A stretch of 64,000 nucleotides of DNA from Nissolia schottii (Eukaryota; Streptophyta; Magnoliopsida; Fabales; Fabaceae). Each line of letters opens with the position of its first letter. Position 1 is the stretch's first letter. The notes beneath the pieces are model-generated. The model saw only the letters and a list, made by a program, of their open reading frames with translations, did no database searches and was not told the origin of the DNA. The position numbers and the translations under genes are program-made. Positions 23,513 to 35,639 of the stretch are shown here, one piece after another. The DNA lies in assembly GCA_003254905.1 (NCBI GenBank), contig QANU01025181.1:1-64000 (forward strand), written 5' to 3'.

Positions 23513-26500
23513 TCATTGGCATTGTGGTAGTAATCTGCAGGTCGGACAATACCACTTTCCCTTGAACCTTGTCTCTTGTGTTAGGCCCACACATGAATAG
23601 TGGAACCATTCACCTCCTTGGCACTATATCAAGAAAAACATTTTATTATTAAAGCTTTCAGAGTCAACCATAAACATTTATCAGTGATCTTTTAAGGAAA
23701 AGCTACACATATATAGTTTCTTGCTACAACATGGGTATATAATTGTAGGATCATGGATCAGCTAATATAATAATTAACAATCAATGGTTGATTTACACCA
23801 TCTATGAGATTTTAAAATTTTTCCCACATGCTGAATTCTGAAATTTACATTTGGCTCGTTTTCATCCATGTATACAAGTCAGCAGCTGAACTATCATTTG
23901 TTTTTGGATAAAAGGAACAGCTCCTGAACTATCTTCAAAGTTTTTCTAAATGCTTATGATCAAAGTAGGGGAAAAAAAATTCTAACCAAAGTAATCCCAA
24001 ACAACTTTTTATACATTAAAATGCCAAAACAATATTAAATTACATGCTGCTTTGTAAACAATGCGATGTTACCCCATTTTAATGTGAACTCACAATAATA
24101 TCTTTGTACCATTGTAAATAATCTAAGGTATAACTTTGCTATTGCATCTAGCCTTCGAAAACGTGATAGAAGTTGTAAACAGAAAGAGACCATACAGTAA
24201 TTACATCAGATGTAGAGATCAAATACAACAGCCTGCATTCAGCGAACCCTTACTTCCCCAAAGAAAAAGAGAGAGGGGAAACATAGACAGAGCACGAGAA
24301 AGCAAAGCAAAACATACTTACATTTTCATTGTCACAAGCTATCATGTCTCCAAAAGAAACCTGAATGATTCACAAGATAACCAAATTGCCTTAGTTTCTT
24401 AGTAAAGCATTTCAAGAAAAACTAAAGAAAATATCATCAACCAAAAGAATTAGAATAATGAGATATATAATGAATAAAAGACTAAAACCTGATGACAAAC
24501 ACAGTATGTAGGTTCATTTGGGTCAATGGGCTGATCCATATCCAAAGGAGTTGCATAATCCTTTCTATGGCTTCCTGGTGGAGGCATCAGCTCAAAGTCT
24601 CTATCACGCTCCCAATCCCAGTCTCGATCCCTGTAATCAAGTCTCTTTGATTGAGGTGGTACATACACCTTGCGTTTTTCGGTGGTTTTAGGGACTATAG
24701 GCAATGGGGGAAGAATAGCTGGTTCATCTGGTCGTATTTTCCCCTCTGATAAATGTGGGGAAAAAAAATCAGAACTTAATTATTGTACCAAAAAAAGTCA
24801 AAAACCATTTCAACAATTTTACGTACGGCGATTTTTTTTAAAAAAAAAAAAAAGAAAAAACAATTCTCCTTCATTCCAAGACAAGTTTTCCCTTCGGCTT
24901 TCACTCTTTCTTGCTAATGCTGAAATGCATATCTGTTACTTCATGCAGGTCCCAACACACCACATACTATTTTATCTCGAAAACAAATATAAATCTTACA
25001 TTAGATGAACTAGTTGCTTTTAGGCAAGATACTTTGTTCCATTGATAATGAGATGAAGATGTAGTGCCTTCTCTTTTAAATACACTCGTTGGACTCTTAC
25101 AATAAAATTTGTAACCAAATTCAATATAGCAGTAAGACTAAGACCTGCCTTATACTCATTTTATAGGTTGGTTTTGAAAATATAAGTTGTTTGTCGGCAA
25201 CATCATAAAATAACAACAGCCTTTTTCCACTAGGCGGCTTGATGGATCAAGTGACATTGTTGTATCCTATCATTCATAAACTGCTTGTCGACAAGCCATT
25301 TAAAACCAAGTCTTTCTTAAAGACTGTCTGCAGCTATTCTTAGATAAGTTGTCCCTAGAATCCCTACTCCATCCATGACAACATAAATCAGAATGCAAAT
25401 TACATTGTTATTTTACCTTGCTTCAGATCTTCAGCAAAGTTGTTTAAATCCTCATCAAGTCGTTTCACATGGCTGTCTATCTGAAGCAAATACAAGAAAA
25501 TGGTAACTAGTAAACTATAGCAGTACGATGTTCCTCGTATGCACAAGACATGCACAAAATTCACACGGCTTCCTAGACAAGAGCTCTGATCATTGAGTAA
25601 AGTGCACCTCAGAAGCAACACAAAGCATCTTTTTTCACAATATTGAATCATATAATGTAAATGGACACAATACATAAACAACAAGAATGATGTACGGATC
25701 GAGGATGTTCCTAGAGAAGATTTTAAGAAGCTATTGTATGATAGCATCTCATCAGGCCAAAATAAATGCTACATACACACAATAAAACATAGAAAGAATT
25801 TCCTATTACATGTTGAATAGTTCCAAATTCCAAAGCTTCACTATACTAACATGCGCAAATTTTAATGTGTTGTGGCTAAGATCCATAGGACATTACATGT
25901 ATCACAAACAAATACAGAATCATACAGGACCAAATAACTAAAAACAACTTACTAATCTACAGCATATCAGATATGATTAGTATTTGTAAGACCTAATAAG
26001 GAAAAAAATTCTTTTAGAAATTCCCAAACCTATATTAGGATCCAATTGCAAAGTTTGGGACTTGAGCCCCACATCAAAGGTATGGGATTCCAATGTGGGG
26101 TTTATAAAGCCTTAGGTTCTCCATTACAATAGCTAGCTTTTGTGGTGTGGTTCTCCTAAGGTTCTAATCAAACTATAAAGGTATCATTACCGGCCAGAGT
26201 GTTAAAGTTATTAAGAGCTATTTTGTTTGTTGGAATTTCCTTTCCAACCCTTCATCATGTAAAACTATCAGAAGGAAGTACATAGAGTGATCTCACCCTT
26301 GAGATTTTATCGAAGGTATGTGATTTTAGTAGCCTCTTGGACTACAAAACAGCTCTATCCTATCCATTAATGCCTTAAATATCATAAATCATGTAAACCT
26401 ACTTTTTAGGAAGATCCTCAGGAAAGGAGAAAACTCCTAGACTGTGCACATGACTAACATGTTGATGAGGTGAGCATCTCAAAGAAGCATGGTTTGTAAT

Positions 26501-27650
26501 TATAGAACTTATTTACTGTATGTGGCTATACGCATTATAATATAGACTAAGTGATACGTTTAGTGCAAATTCAAAGACCATTTAATCACATTATCACTAA
26601 GGCACTCCCTTTTCCTCTAGATATCATTTCATATGTATTATTCTGTTCACCTATCTAAGGCTCTTGTCACAACTATTACGGCAAGCTTCATCTTCATATA
26701 TCATTCTTATTTGGAAAACTTTCGGCAGCCTAAAAAGTTGACAAATTTTCACATGACCAGTTGATTAGTCATTTTTAGTGTGTCCATTATCAATATTATT
26801 TTCTTCCGTCCCTGTATGGGCAAAAAATTGTGTCTAGCAACCTAGCATCACTCTTCTTATTTATCATTTCATCAATTAGCAATAATCCTTCAAATTTGAT
26901 TTTAAGAAAAAAAGGTTCATACATATTTGACAGATAAATGCTATACACTGAACCCTCTTTTCCAAGTTCTAAGGAGCCTCTAGTTAAGGATACAATTTAA
27001 AAAACACAAATAGAAGTCTCACCAAGTCATATGCTTGCCGTGCCAACAACACTTTCTCAGTACATAGACTCAATGCACTATCCTGGTTGGCCTCAATCTC
27101 TTTTCGCATTTTCTCAATAGCAGCATCATCTTCCTCATTGGCATAATTGTTGTTATTATAGTTATGGCTGCCGGCATGATTACCCTTCTTAGAGCCATGT
27201 GATGAGAACCCCATACAGTACTTTGTCTGCTGCCTAGTTTGGTTTATCATAGCTTACATAAAAATAAATAAATAAATAAAAACACAAAATAAATATATAA
27301 AATAAGTATTATTATTTTTAACAAAAAAGGTCATTGAATATTAACAAATTATATCTACTTGACGTAAACATATGAAATGACATAATATAAAGCAGAAAAG
27401 GGAAAAATTTTTTTTTTTTTGGAGAAAGCACTTACATTGGGACCGTTCATCGAGTTCTCGGACGGTATTGAGAAGCCTCTGAAGCTCAGCGGGCAAAGTG
27501 CTCGCGTCTATGGGAATGGAAAATTCAGCAACGAAATCAAAAAAGAGAAAGAAAAGAAACATAGAAAAATATTAAGGACAAAATGGGGGAAAAATGCCGC
27601 TCACATTCTAAATAGTCATCGACGTAGACACCAGTGCGTGCAATTGCCAT
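23513..27650 (-). CDS. ING2: ING-family PHD-finger protein (ING2-like), histone H3K4me3 reader
   Basis: Nuclear chromatin protein; ING PHD fingers bind H3 trimethylated at Lys4 and recruit acetyltransferase or deacetylase complexes. Minus-strand exons: 27650-27605, 27507-27436, 27252-27023, 25480-25417, 24745-24489, 24360-24322 and 23623-23513. All junctions keep phase and give 272 aa, as expected for plant ING2. The start is [15 protein letters not shown]; residues ~1-105 form the helical ING domain. A charged linker rich in [12 protein letters not shown] follows. The C-terminal PHD shows a complete C4HC3 set at about C219, C221, C232, C237, H244, C247, C262 and C265, with the conserved Trp at 242. 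Intron 3 (25481-27022) is long. The last two introns split the PHD finger into three exons. Confidence 0.95.
25980..26260. mobile_element. Possible LTR/TRIM fragment in ING intron 3
   Basis: The block has GACTTGAGCCCCACATC, a matching AATGTGGGGTTTATAAAG and a following CCTTAGGTTCTCC. This layout of CCCACAT, GTGGG and TATAAAG resembles short LTRs of terminal-repeat retroelements. No second LTR or target duplication was seen. Confidence 0.3.
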
Positions 27651-28930
27651 TTCGGGGGAACGATGATCGCAATTGGTGAGGGTTAGGGTTTGCGATTGCG
27701 AAGCTAGGTTCAGAGGAGGGATAGAAACGGTCGAAACGCTGTCGTATGAGGGTTGTAGTGTTTTTACTATGTTAGGCAAAAAAGTATGGTTCGGAAACCG
27801 GACCGGTCGGTGCAGCCGGCTGAACCGGGAACCGGACCTACTTCCGAGCCGGTTGTGTGCTGAAAGTCGGGTGTTCAAAACCGGATAGCCCAGTCCTGCA
27901 CCTCAAAAATCACCCCAGGCGCCGGAATGTCGTATACTCTTCTTGCTTTGCTCATCAACAAATGCAGAAAGGGATGTGAGAGGGAATAGAGGACAATCAG
28001 AGAACGAGAAGGGGAAGGGGAAAATCAGATGTGTGGTGTTTTCACCTATTTTTTATTTTTTATTCAACGGAATAGGGCATTTTTCACTTAGTTCACGTGT
28101 TAAGGATCTTGTGGTGTCGCCAAACTGATGAAAAATTATAAAAGTTTTTTTTTTTTTATGTATTTGCGGTGTAAAATTATTTTATATTATCATTAGATTA
28201 AATAAAATTTTATTATTAATAAATTATAAATTTTGATTTTATATATTATTAATTTTTTTTGTTTGGATTCTCGATAATTTGTTTTTTGTTTTAGTCTTTA
28301 AGTTTTCCACAATTTTGCTGACACCATCAAACTCGTGAAATTGGTTATAAACTCGCGATTTTATACAAGTTCAACCGAGTTTACACAGAAATGAGTTTAC
28401 ATGTGAGTCAACTCTATTTTGATACTTATGAAGGTAAACTCGAACGAGTTTACGAGTTGACTCACGATTTTGATAATCATACTTATAATCATCACATTAA
28501 ATCTCCAAACTACCCCCAAACTACCTATTTCGTATTCCTCCCTTAACCATCTTTATCACCACCAACCACTATCCCGACCATCTCACTAACATCTCTACAA
28601 ATCAAACATGCACCCCCACCACTAGCCTAACCCCTACACTCATCCCACCACCAACGCCACTTTAACCCTAACGCCATCACCCACCAAAGAAAAAGACTAG
28701 AAAATGTTTCAACATTTCTTCCCAATTCCCACCTTCAATGTGTCTACCGTGAAACAAATTAACATTTCAAATTCACATCACCTTTTCCCTTTACTCAGTT
28801 CTCATGCTCCTCATTTAAAGACATCCAAACCTTCCTCTTAGAAGAACCATTCATCACCCCTATCACAAAACCTAAAACAACCACCATCTTCCACCAAGTC
28901 ACACTCACCAAATCACCAAGTCACACTCAC
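27651..28930. other. ING upstream region and degenerate repeat DNA
   Basis: 27651-27900 is GC-richer promoter DNA of ING, with AACCGGACCGG-type repeats. 28270-28500 contains repeated AAACTCG/GAGTTTAC words, including a 20-bp palindrome at 28434-28453. 28893-28938 has a short tandem CACCAAGTCACACTCACCAA repeat. No gene is supported. Confidence 0.5.
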
Positions 28931-29355
28931 CAAGTCATATATTATGTATCATGATAATGTGTATTATATCCATATGAATGTTATTATGCATCTTGAGGAT
29001 ACGGTCATCGTCAGGATCTTAGGACGACCTTAGAAAATTATAAGTTATCACTTAAACTTAACAAAAACCATAATTGGACCTTAGGAAAAACGGAGTATCT
29101 TAAGAAGGCTCCAGTCACGAGGGCTCGGAGGACTTTGAAGATAAGAACATAGTTGTATATTAGGGCCCCCATCTCTTGGCACGTCCAAAGGACAAGCCCC
29201 TCACCAGTCCCGCCAGGAGGATTGGTTCATGATAAAAATAGGCCTACTCCTGCGCTATGACTACCGTCATAGACAAAGAAAAGACAAAGACATGTCAAGA
29301 AAGTCATAAGCCATGATTGAACACAAAAGAAAGAAAGAAAAGAAAGAGAAAGCTA

Positions 29356-29494
29356 AAAGTAAGATGTCCTCGAAGGTGCGGACAAAGATAAAAGTAAGAT
29401 GTCCCCGAAGGTGCGAACAAAGATAAGAAGTAAGATGTCCCTGAAGGTGTGGACAAAGATAAAAAGTAAGATGTCCCCGAAGGTGCAGACAAAG
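29356..29494. repeat. Four-copy tandem array, ~35-bp unit
   Basis: Four imperfect copies start near 29356, 29390, 29427 and 29462, each with AAGTAAGATGTCC, then (C/T)(C/T)GAAGGTG and CAAAGATAA. Unit lengths vary between 34 and 37 bp, so the array is not kept in a single reading frame. Confidence 0.85.
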
Positions 29495-30127
29495 TAAGTC
29501 CAATCCTGGCTGTGTCGAAAGGGCACTCCGCTCACCATCGTGCGAGTCGATGGTTATCCCGATCTGCCAGATTTATATGCATTTGTGCATCTGTGGTTCA
29601 CTACCACTCGGGTATGAGCTCTGCCCCCAGTAACGAGGATCTGGAAAGGAGTAGGTTGTATTCCGAAGGGACGATGGTCCCTAGCAGTACAAGGGAGAAC
29701 GTGGACATTTAAAGAAACAAGAAGGACGCCGCCTCAGGCGCGTAAGAGAATCCCTATTACCCCTCATGCATACTATGTGATGAATGTTTGGATGTGAGAT
29801 ATGTATGTACTAGAAGAAGTCGTTGACGATCGCCCTAAAGATAGTAAGTTTCCTAAGTTTTCCCTACGTATGATAACAAGCGCGATGACCTATGCATGAT
29901 GACTAGGGTAAAAATTAGCATGTTTCCCCTCACATCTAGTAACGTAGATAAAACTGTTTAGGATTAGTAAACATAAAATGAACTAGGGAATGTAGAACTG
30001 CATGACACTTAGAGAACTCTTGCGTGGCCGGAATCATATACGAGATAATTGAAAGAGTGTTTCCTTGAGTTTCTCACTGAGGATGCGACGTTCTCACCCC
30101 ACTCATCTATGGTTCTAGGTGACATAG

Positions 30128-30721
30128 ATGGACACGCCACTGGGGGATTCGATGCTCTTGGCGGGCATGACGAGCCAAACTGTCCCCTACACCGGGGCCA
30201 GCAGGGAGACACGAGCCTACATACCAGCAGACATACCGATCGACTGGCTTTTCGACTTCGGACCGCCCCTGAGGCCGCTGCCAGAGTTATCTCCTACTCC
30301 ACCATCAGAGCCACCTTTGGAGCCACTTCCCGCCCCAGGGATGTCTCTCGACCACCCCATTATGATCGAGGATGATGATCCTATCGTTGACGAGCCTCCT
30401 CCCTACCAGAAGGACGTTGAGATAGACCCTTGCCCTTTACGCCCCTCTCCTTGCTTCGCAAGTCTCCGTCGTGGGGCTAGGAAAAGAGTTCCAGTGATGC
30501 ATCGTCTGATCGCTAGGAGGAGCCATGACGATGAGACGGGACCATCTGGGGTCTATCACGATCTCCCCCTGATCCCGGAGGGCTCGTCTGAGGACGAGGA
30601 GGGCGATGAGTCGCCAGCAGAGACATCTGACGACGAGCCAGAAGAGGACCCGATGGAGGTAGATGAGGAGGAAGAGGAGGACGAGTATGAGAAGAATCCG
30701 GAGGAGGATACAGAGGACTAG
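30128..30721 (+). CDS. Unidentified acidic ORF in transposon-like DNA
   Basis: A 197-codon open frame from ATG 30128 to TAG 30719-30721. The N-terminal half is Pro-rich (PPLRPLPELSPTPP). The C-terminal third is strongly acidic with runs of Glu and Asp (PEEDPMEVDEEEEEDEYE). No domain was recognised. It is GC-richer than its surroundings. It follows a tandem array and precedes a GGTGTTTCACA-type LTR-end-like motif near 31202, so it is probably an accessory or gag-region frame of a decayed LTR element rather than a host gene. It could be non-coding. Confidence 0.35.
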   Translation: MDTPLGDSMLLAGMTSQTVPYTGASRETRAYIPADIPIDWLFDFGPPLRPLPELSPTPPSEPPLEPLPAPGMSLDHPIMIEDDDPIVDEPPPYQKDVEIDPCPLRPSPCFASLRRGARKRVPVMHRLIARRSHDDETGPSGVYHDLPLIPEGSSEDEEGDESPAETSDDEPEEDPMEVDEEEEEDEYEKNPEEDTED

Positions 30722-31524
30722 AGAGGTGTCGACAGTCGTGTTTAGACCCGTCTATCCGTGATTATTTTGTACAGACTCAATGGGTAGTACCCATCAGTCT
30801 TTAGGACCTATTTATTAGCATGGCTTTGTATTGATGACCATGATATTCGTAGTAATGACTAAAGATATTATCTGCTACTTATTTGAATGTATTGGTGATG
30901 ATTATTGTTGAATGCATATTTATGTCTATTGATGGACCACAATGTTAATTGTTTGCATATCTGATTGACTATTATCCGCCTGTCAATCACTAAGCTGTAT
31001 GCTCTATCGCTTGTAACATATGATTCGTTCATGCGTGGCTCTAATTTATTATCAAAATAAGAATGAAGGAAAAATTTTAAATTGGTCCATATTTTTATAA
31101 AGCATTATTTTCAAAATGTAACGAGACTAAGTAATCTCAACCAAGCAGATAACAACCTGGTTAAGTACGGTTTACGACTTAAGCGTAAGCTAGCTAGCTA
31201 GGGTGTTTCACACGGACGGGACAAGTTATCGAGATTGGATGTAAGATTGGAAGGCTAATTTAGCTCACTAGTCTTCACGTCCCTTCCAATATCTGTGCTT
31301 CTTCCACCCCCTCTTCCCTCCAACTCTGGCATCATCGTCTTGCTCACAGCTCTCTAGGGAAAATGCATCACCTCTTTGTCGCAGGAATTTTAGGACACAT
31401 TAGTAATTAATCTTTTAATTGCATTTCTTGTCAAACTACTAAACAACCGGCTTTATCTTTTAATAGGGGTAAAACACAAAATTTATAATTTATGAGAGAT
31501 TAAAAATATAATTAACCCTTCTTT

Positions 31525-31750
31525 CACTATAAGGAATTTTGCATTTAGTGGTGATTAAAATGATGTTTCCCGACGGTTAAAATCGTCGCTAAATGCAATT
31601 CTTGAACTGTCCTTTCCCGTGTCACGAGGAACTTAGTGCTCGGCAGACATTTACCGGCGGTTTAGAAACTGCCGATACATGCAAACTTGAAATGTATGTT
31701 ACATTTACTGGCAGTTTTGAACCGTAGCCATTGTTTGAATTAAAAATGTT
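31525..31750 (+). mobile_element. CACTA-like transposon terminus (fragment)
   Basis: Starts CACTATAAGG at 31525. Subterminal palindromic repeats typical of CACTA elements follow: CGACGGTTAAAATCGTCG near 31591, CGGCGGTTTAGAAACTGCCG near 31655, and TGGCAGTTTTGAACCG near 31710. No opposite terminus or transposase is visible, so this is one end only. Confidence 0.55.
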
Positions 31751-32783
31751 CCAAAAAGTGTTGTGGCAGTTTTGTTCATGAATGCATTGTTCCAACACTA
31801 CATTGAATGCATCTTCTTAAAAATCACTTATTTTCCTGAAAGATTTTGAAAGTGGAACCATAAAAATGGCTGGTACGAGTGTACAAAATAAAATCGCTGG
31901 GAAAATATGGAAAAAATAATTTTGGATATTAAAAAATAGTTATCAAGTGGAACTCCCTTCATATATTGTATAGATTTATTTGTAGCTCAATCTTTTTCAT
32001 TTATAAGATACCAAATTGGATGGCATATAAGGATCACATTGATCCTTTGCTAAAATTGCGAAGTTAAAAAAGTATAGGAACTACTTACAAAAAAAATGTT
32101 ACAAGTCTCAACTCTCTTTCTCTGCCCAACCCCAGTTACGCCCCCACCATAGCATCACCCCTACTACTACTGTGGTGTGTAAAGAAGTATATAAACAAAA
32201 ATATTATTTGTACATTCAAAAAATTGATACATATTTACACCTACATAAAAAAATAAACATTATAAAATTGAAAAACATTGTTATCGAACATTTATATGTA
32301 TACAGACATGTGTTTAATATTGCTTATTTATGTGTTTGATGTTTGTTTTTCATTTTTTTAATGTTTTTCTTTCTTCTCTATTTTATATTTATTTATTTTT
32401 CTATGAGGTATACACAAGATGTCAAGTTTTATTATATACAAATATCCAGACAAAAAATATAGGTTTGATTGTTTGAATGACATTGTGTACTGACAACTGA
32501 ATTTATTATTTGGTTGTATCGTTTTTTTCTTCTTTTGTTATATTGTCATCTTCAATACAAATCTTTGTTTATTTTAAAGTAAACATTCAATTAGTGTTAC
32601 ATATATAATACAAAATTAAACGAAAACAATATTTAAACTTGTTGGGCATCAGGCAGGTTAGATCCTAGTAACAAAGGATATTAGGCCGGTGCCGATCTTT
32701 TGAATATTAAAATATTTTGACCTCATTTTATTTCAGCAAACATTGTTCACCAGACTAATGAGGGACATTATGGTTTGGTCTAT

Positions 32784-32821
<38 letters not shown>

Positions 32822-33733
32822 TACCAAAAAGAAAAAAATCTTCTATATCATAAATGATGGGCTTTATTATGTCAGTACTTTACATATCTTCTGTGCCTCA
32901 GGCTGTACTCTAATGCTATTTTCTGTGCTTCTCCGAAGTCTAAACGCTAACTTATGCGTACAATAATGTATTAGCAGGGCAACCAACTTAGCACAATGTA
33001 AGGATGTCATTGAAAATAAAAAGGAAAGAAACGGGATAGGTATTTTTCTGTCCTTACACCCCATAACACATTTTGTACTTCAATTGCACCACTTTGCATT
33101 AGATTTGTCCTAAATATGGTGTCCGAGCAAGATGTTACAATGAAGATATCAAGTTGCATTCACACAAACTGCACAAATCTTCCAGGAAAACCAATAACAA
33201 ACAGCTTAAACATAAAAGCATCAGACCCAAATGCAGAAGTTGGTCAATAACCCTTGATAATGAGTCACAGTAGAAGTATGGGTGAGAACATTTACATACA
33301 ATTGGGTTTTCCACATGAATCATTAGTCCATTAACAACAATCTGATAATAATGACTAACATACTGAAATCAAACTAAGACTTGTTGTCACTACATCAGAA
33401 GTATCTTAGTTCTAAATCCTGCATCTTTAGAGCTGCTCATTGAGGTTAAGGTTTTAACAATAAGGAAAACAACAATAGACCACCTTGAGGACCCTAGAAG
33501 GCATGTTTAAACTATCCCCCAATTTAGTTTTCTCATCTGCAGAAGAGAAAAGGAGTAAAAAAAAATAAAAAGATATAAAAAACAGAAACTAATGATGATG
33601 AACAGGGTTCACAAAAGTACCAAAGGATCAGAGACAAAATACCCTCAAGTTGACAAGAGGATATGTATGCACCTATACAGAAACACTTTCCGATTTTCCA
33701 GCTTAGGTGATCTGTGAGTGCAAAACAAAACAC
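31751..33733. other. AT-rich intergenic DNA with a long TA microsatellite
   Basis: No gene was found. A (TA)n run of about 35 bases lies at 32784-32818. The segment near 32640-32700 looks like transposon debris. The last few hundred bases are likely 3' UTR of the minus-strand LWD gene. Confidence 0.5.
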
Positions 33734-35461
33734 TCAAACCCTCAGAATCTGAAGCTTGGTGGAGAAAGCAATGGCAACCCAATCTGGCTGGGAAGAGGAC
33801 CACTGAAGCTGCTCAATCTCTGCGCCAGCAGTGTAAGCAAGAATCGGATCCAAGCCACCCTCCACAGGCTGGCCCATCGAGGAAAGGTCCCAAATCAAAG
33901 CCTGTGAGTCATCCCCAGCAGTACAGATATGACAAGAACTATGAGGAGCCCAAGCAATAGCATTCACACTCGACTGGTGCCTCTGCAACTCCACCACCGG
34001 AAGTGTTGGAAAACGAATATCAAGCACCACAACCTTTGCACTATCCATTATGATGGTAGCCATGTACCTAACACATAATTGAGTTCGATCAGTTTTAAGG
34101 GGGATTAAGATAGCTTAATTATATTCAGTATTGTTAGTATAGAATTATGATGAACCATACACATGATATGCCGTATCCACCATGTCAAACATAATTTAAA
34201 GTTCAAAATATGAGCATATAATAAAATTCAATCATGAGATACCGCCACAATAAAAGCTCCTCTAAAGCAAGTGCGTTTCTCAATTGAGTGAACAAGAGCA
34301 TATGCACCCTGGAAAGATAACAACGTACTTTAGCAGTTTAGGTAAACCAATAGTAGGATACACCGTTACTAATTGTCAAAGTGCCACTATGAACCACATC
34401 TGTAGTCCCATTTTCTTATGAAATTCAATGTTGTGCTTTAACAATTCAACTTAAAAGTTTGGTTGTCTCTAATATCCACCCTTACCATAATAAAGGGCAC
34501 AGTAATCATGGCCCAATTTAAGGGTAGATAGACCCCGTCTCACTTGAGAGGAGATTTTCCTCCTAGACCAGGATACACCATCAGTAAAACAGTCAAAGAG
34601 AACTTGCTCACTGTGTTGACCCGTGAAATTAAAACCATACTATCCCTATTCTTCATCTCACTAAGAGTTAATGGTACTTGGAATATAAGTTAAGTGGAAA
34701 AATAAGTTAATTCAAACATGAGGGCCAAACACGCACCTAGGGTCCTGCTTGTTCCATCCGAGCCTGACCAATGGCGTGTCAGGCTCGGAGCTCTCGTAGA
34801 TGATCGTCGAGTGCTCCTTGTCGCGCAGGTCAAAAACCCTAACGGAACCATCCGCAGAAACCGAAGCGAAAACCCCAACCCCTCCCCACGCGATATCGTA
34901 CACCTCCTTATCGTGCGCAATGAGCTGTGTATCCACGGCCTCCTTCTCAATATCCCAAATCGTGCACGTCGTATCGATGCTCGACGTCCCGATCCGCCGC
35001 GGCTCCGCCTCGTTCCAATCGAAGGAGGTGAGCGGGCCGCAGTACTCGCTGTTCTTGTTGCCGTTGAGGAGGCTCTTGAGCTCGACGCGGTGGTTGTTAT
35101 TGGAGGATTCGGTGTCGTCGGAGACGCGCCAGACGCGGAGGAAGTCGCTGGAGGTGGCGAGGAGGTCGGGGCGGGAGCACTCCTTGTCGGGGATGAAGAT
35201 AGCCTTGGTGGGAGGGTAAGGGTGCTCGAAGGAGAGGGAAGGGTCGGAGCGGATCTCGCCGGTGGAGTCGTCGAGCTGGACGATCTCGACGCGGTTCGGG
35301 TACTGCTCCAGGAGGGAGGCGATGGCGAGGCGGTACTTCTTGTCGCGGCGGACGCTCCAGTTCATGGCATAGATGTGCCAGGGAGCCTCGTAGGTGTAGA
35401 TCTCGGACCGCTTCTGCTGCTCGTCCGACCCGTCTTGGGTCGGGTCGCTGCTCGCGCCCAT
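33734..35461 (-). CDS. LWD1: WD40-repeat protein, LWD1/AN11 (TTG1-like) family
   Basis: WD-repeat scaffold of the AN11/TTG1 family. Arabidopsis LWD1/LWD2 act in the circadian clock and photoperiodic flowering. Minus-strand exons 35461-34737 and 34067-33734 join in phase 2 to 352 aa, close to LWD1 (about 346). The start is [26 protein letters not shown] opens the propeller. WD-type repeats are visible around [49 protein letters not shown] and [17 protein letters not shown]; the C-terminus ends KLQILRV. Exon 1 is markedly GC-rich, especially at third positions, unlike its AT-rich neighbours. The ATG is preceded within 60 bp by a TATATATATA stretch that could serve as TATA box or lie in the leader. 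Confidence 0.92.
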
Positions 35462-35639
35462 CGGTCGGGTTCGGTTATGAGGTGGAGCAAGTGGGGTTTG
35501 TGTTTATATATATATATTGGTATTTGGTGGGTTTTGGGGAAGGGAAGGAGTGAGGAGGGGGGCGGAGGGAATGAAGCAAGGCAGGAGGATGAGGAAGAAA
35601 TCAGAAATGGATGGATGGTGAATTTCGCGTGAGGAGACC

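Noticed and set aside
23521-23640. Possibility that the PHD finger was lost from the ING gene
   Set aside because: The PHD is split over three small exons; joining them in phase restores all eight zinc ligands and a stop at 23513-23515.
27537-27888. Overlapping frames around the ING start
   Set aside because: Promoter and exon 1/intron shadows; the exon model of ING explains the region.
29267-29538. Repetitive minus-strand frames reading through the tandem array
   Set aside because: Open in several frames only because the repeat lacks stops; variable unit length breaks any single frame.
34718-35632. Long plus-strand open frame (304 codons)
   Set aside because: It is the antisense of the GC-rich LWD1 exon 1; low-complexity Arg/Val/Gly-rich translation and no family features.
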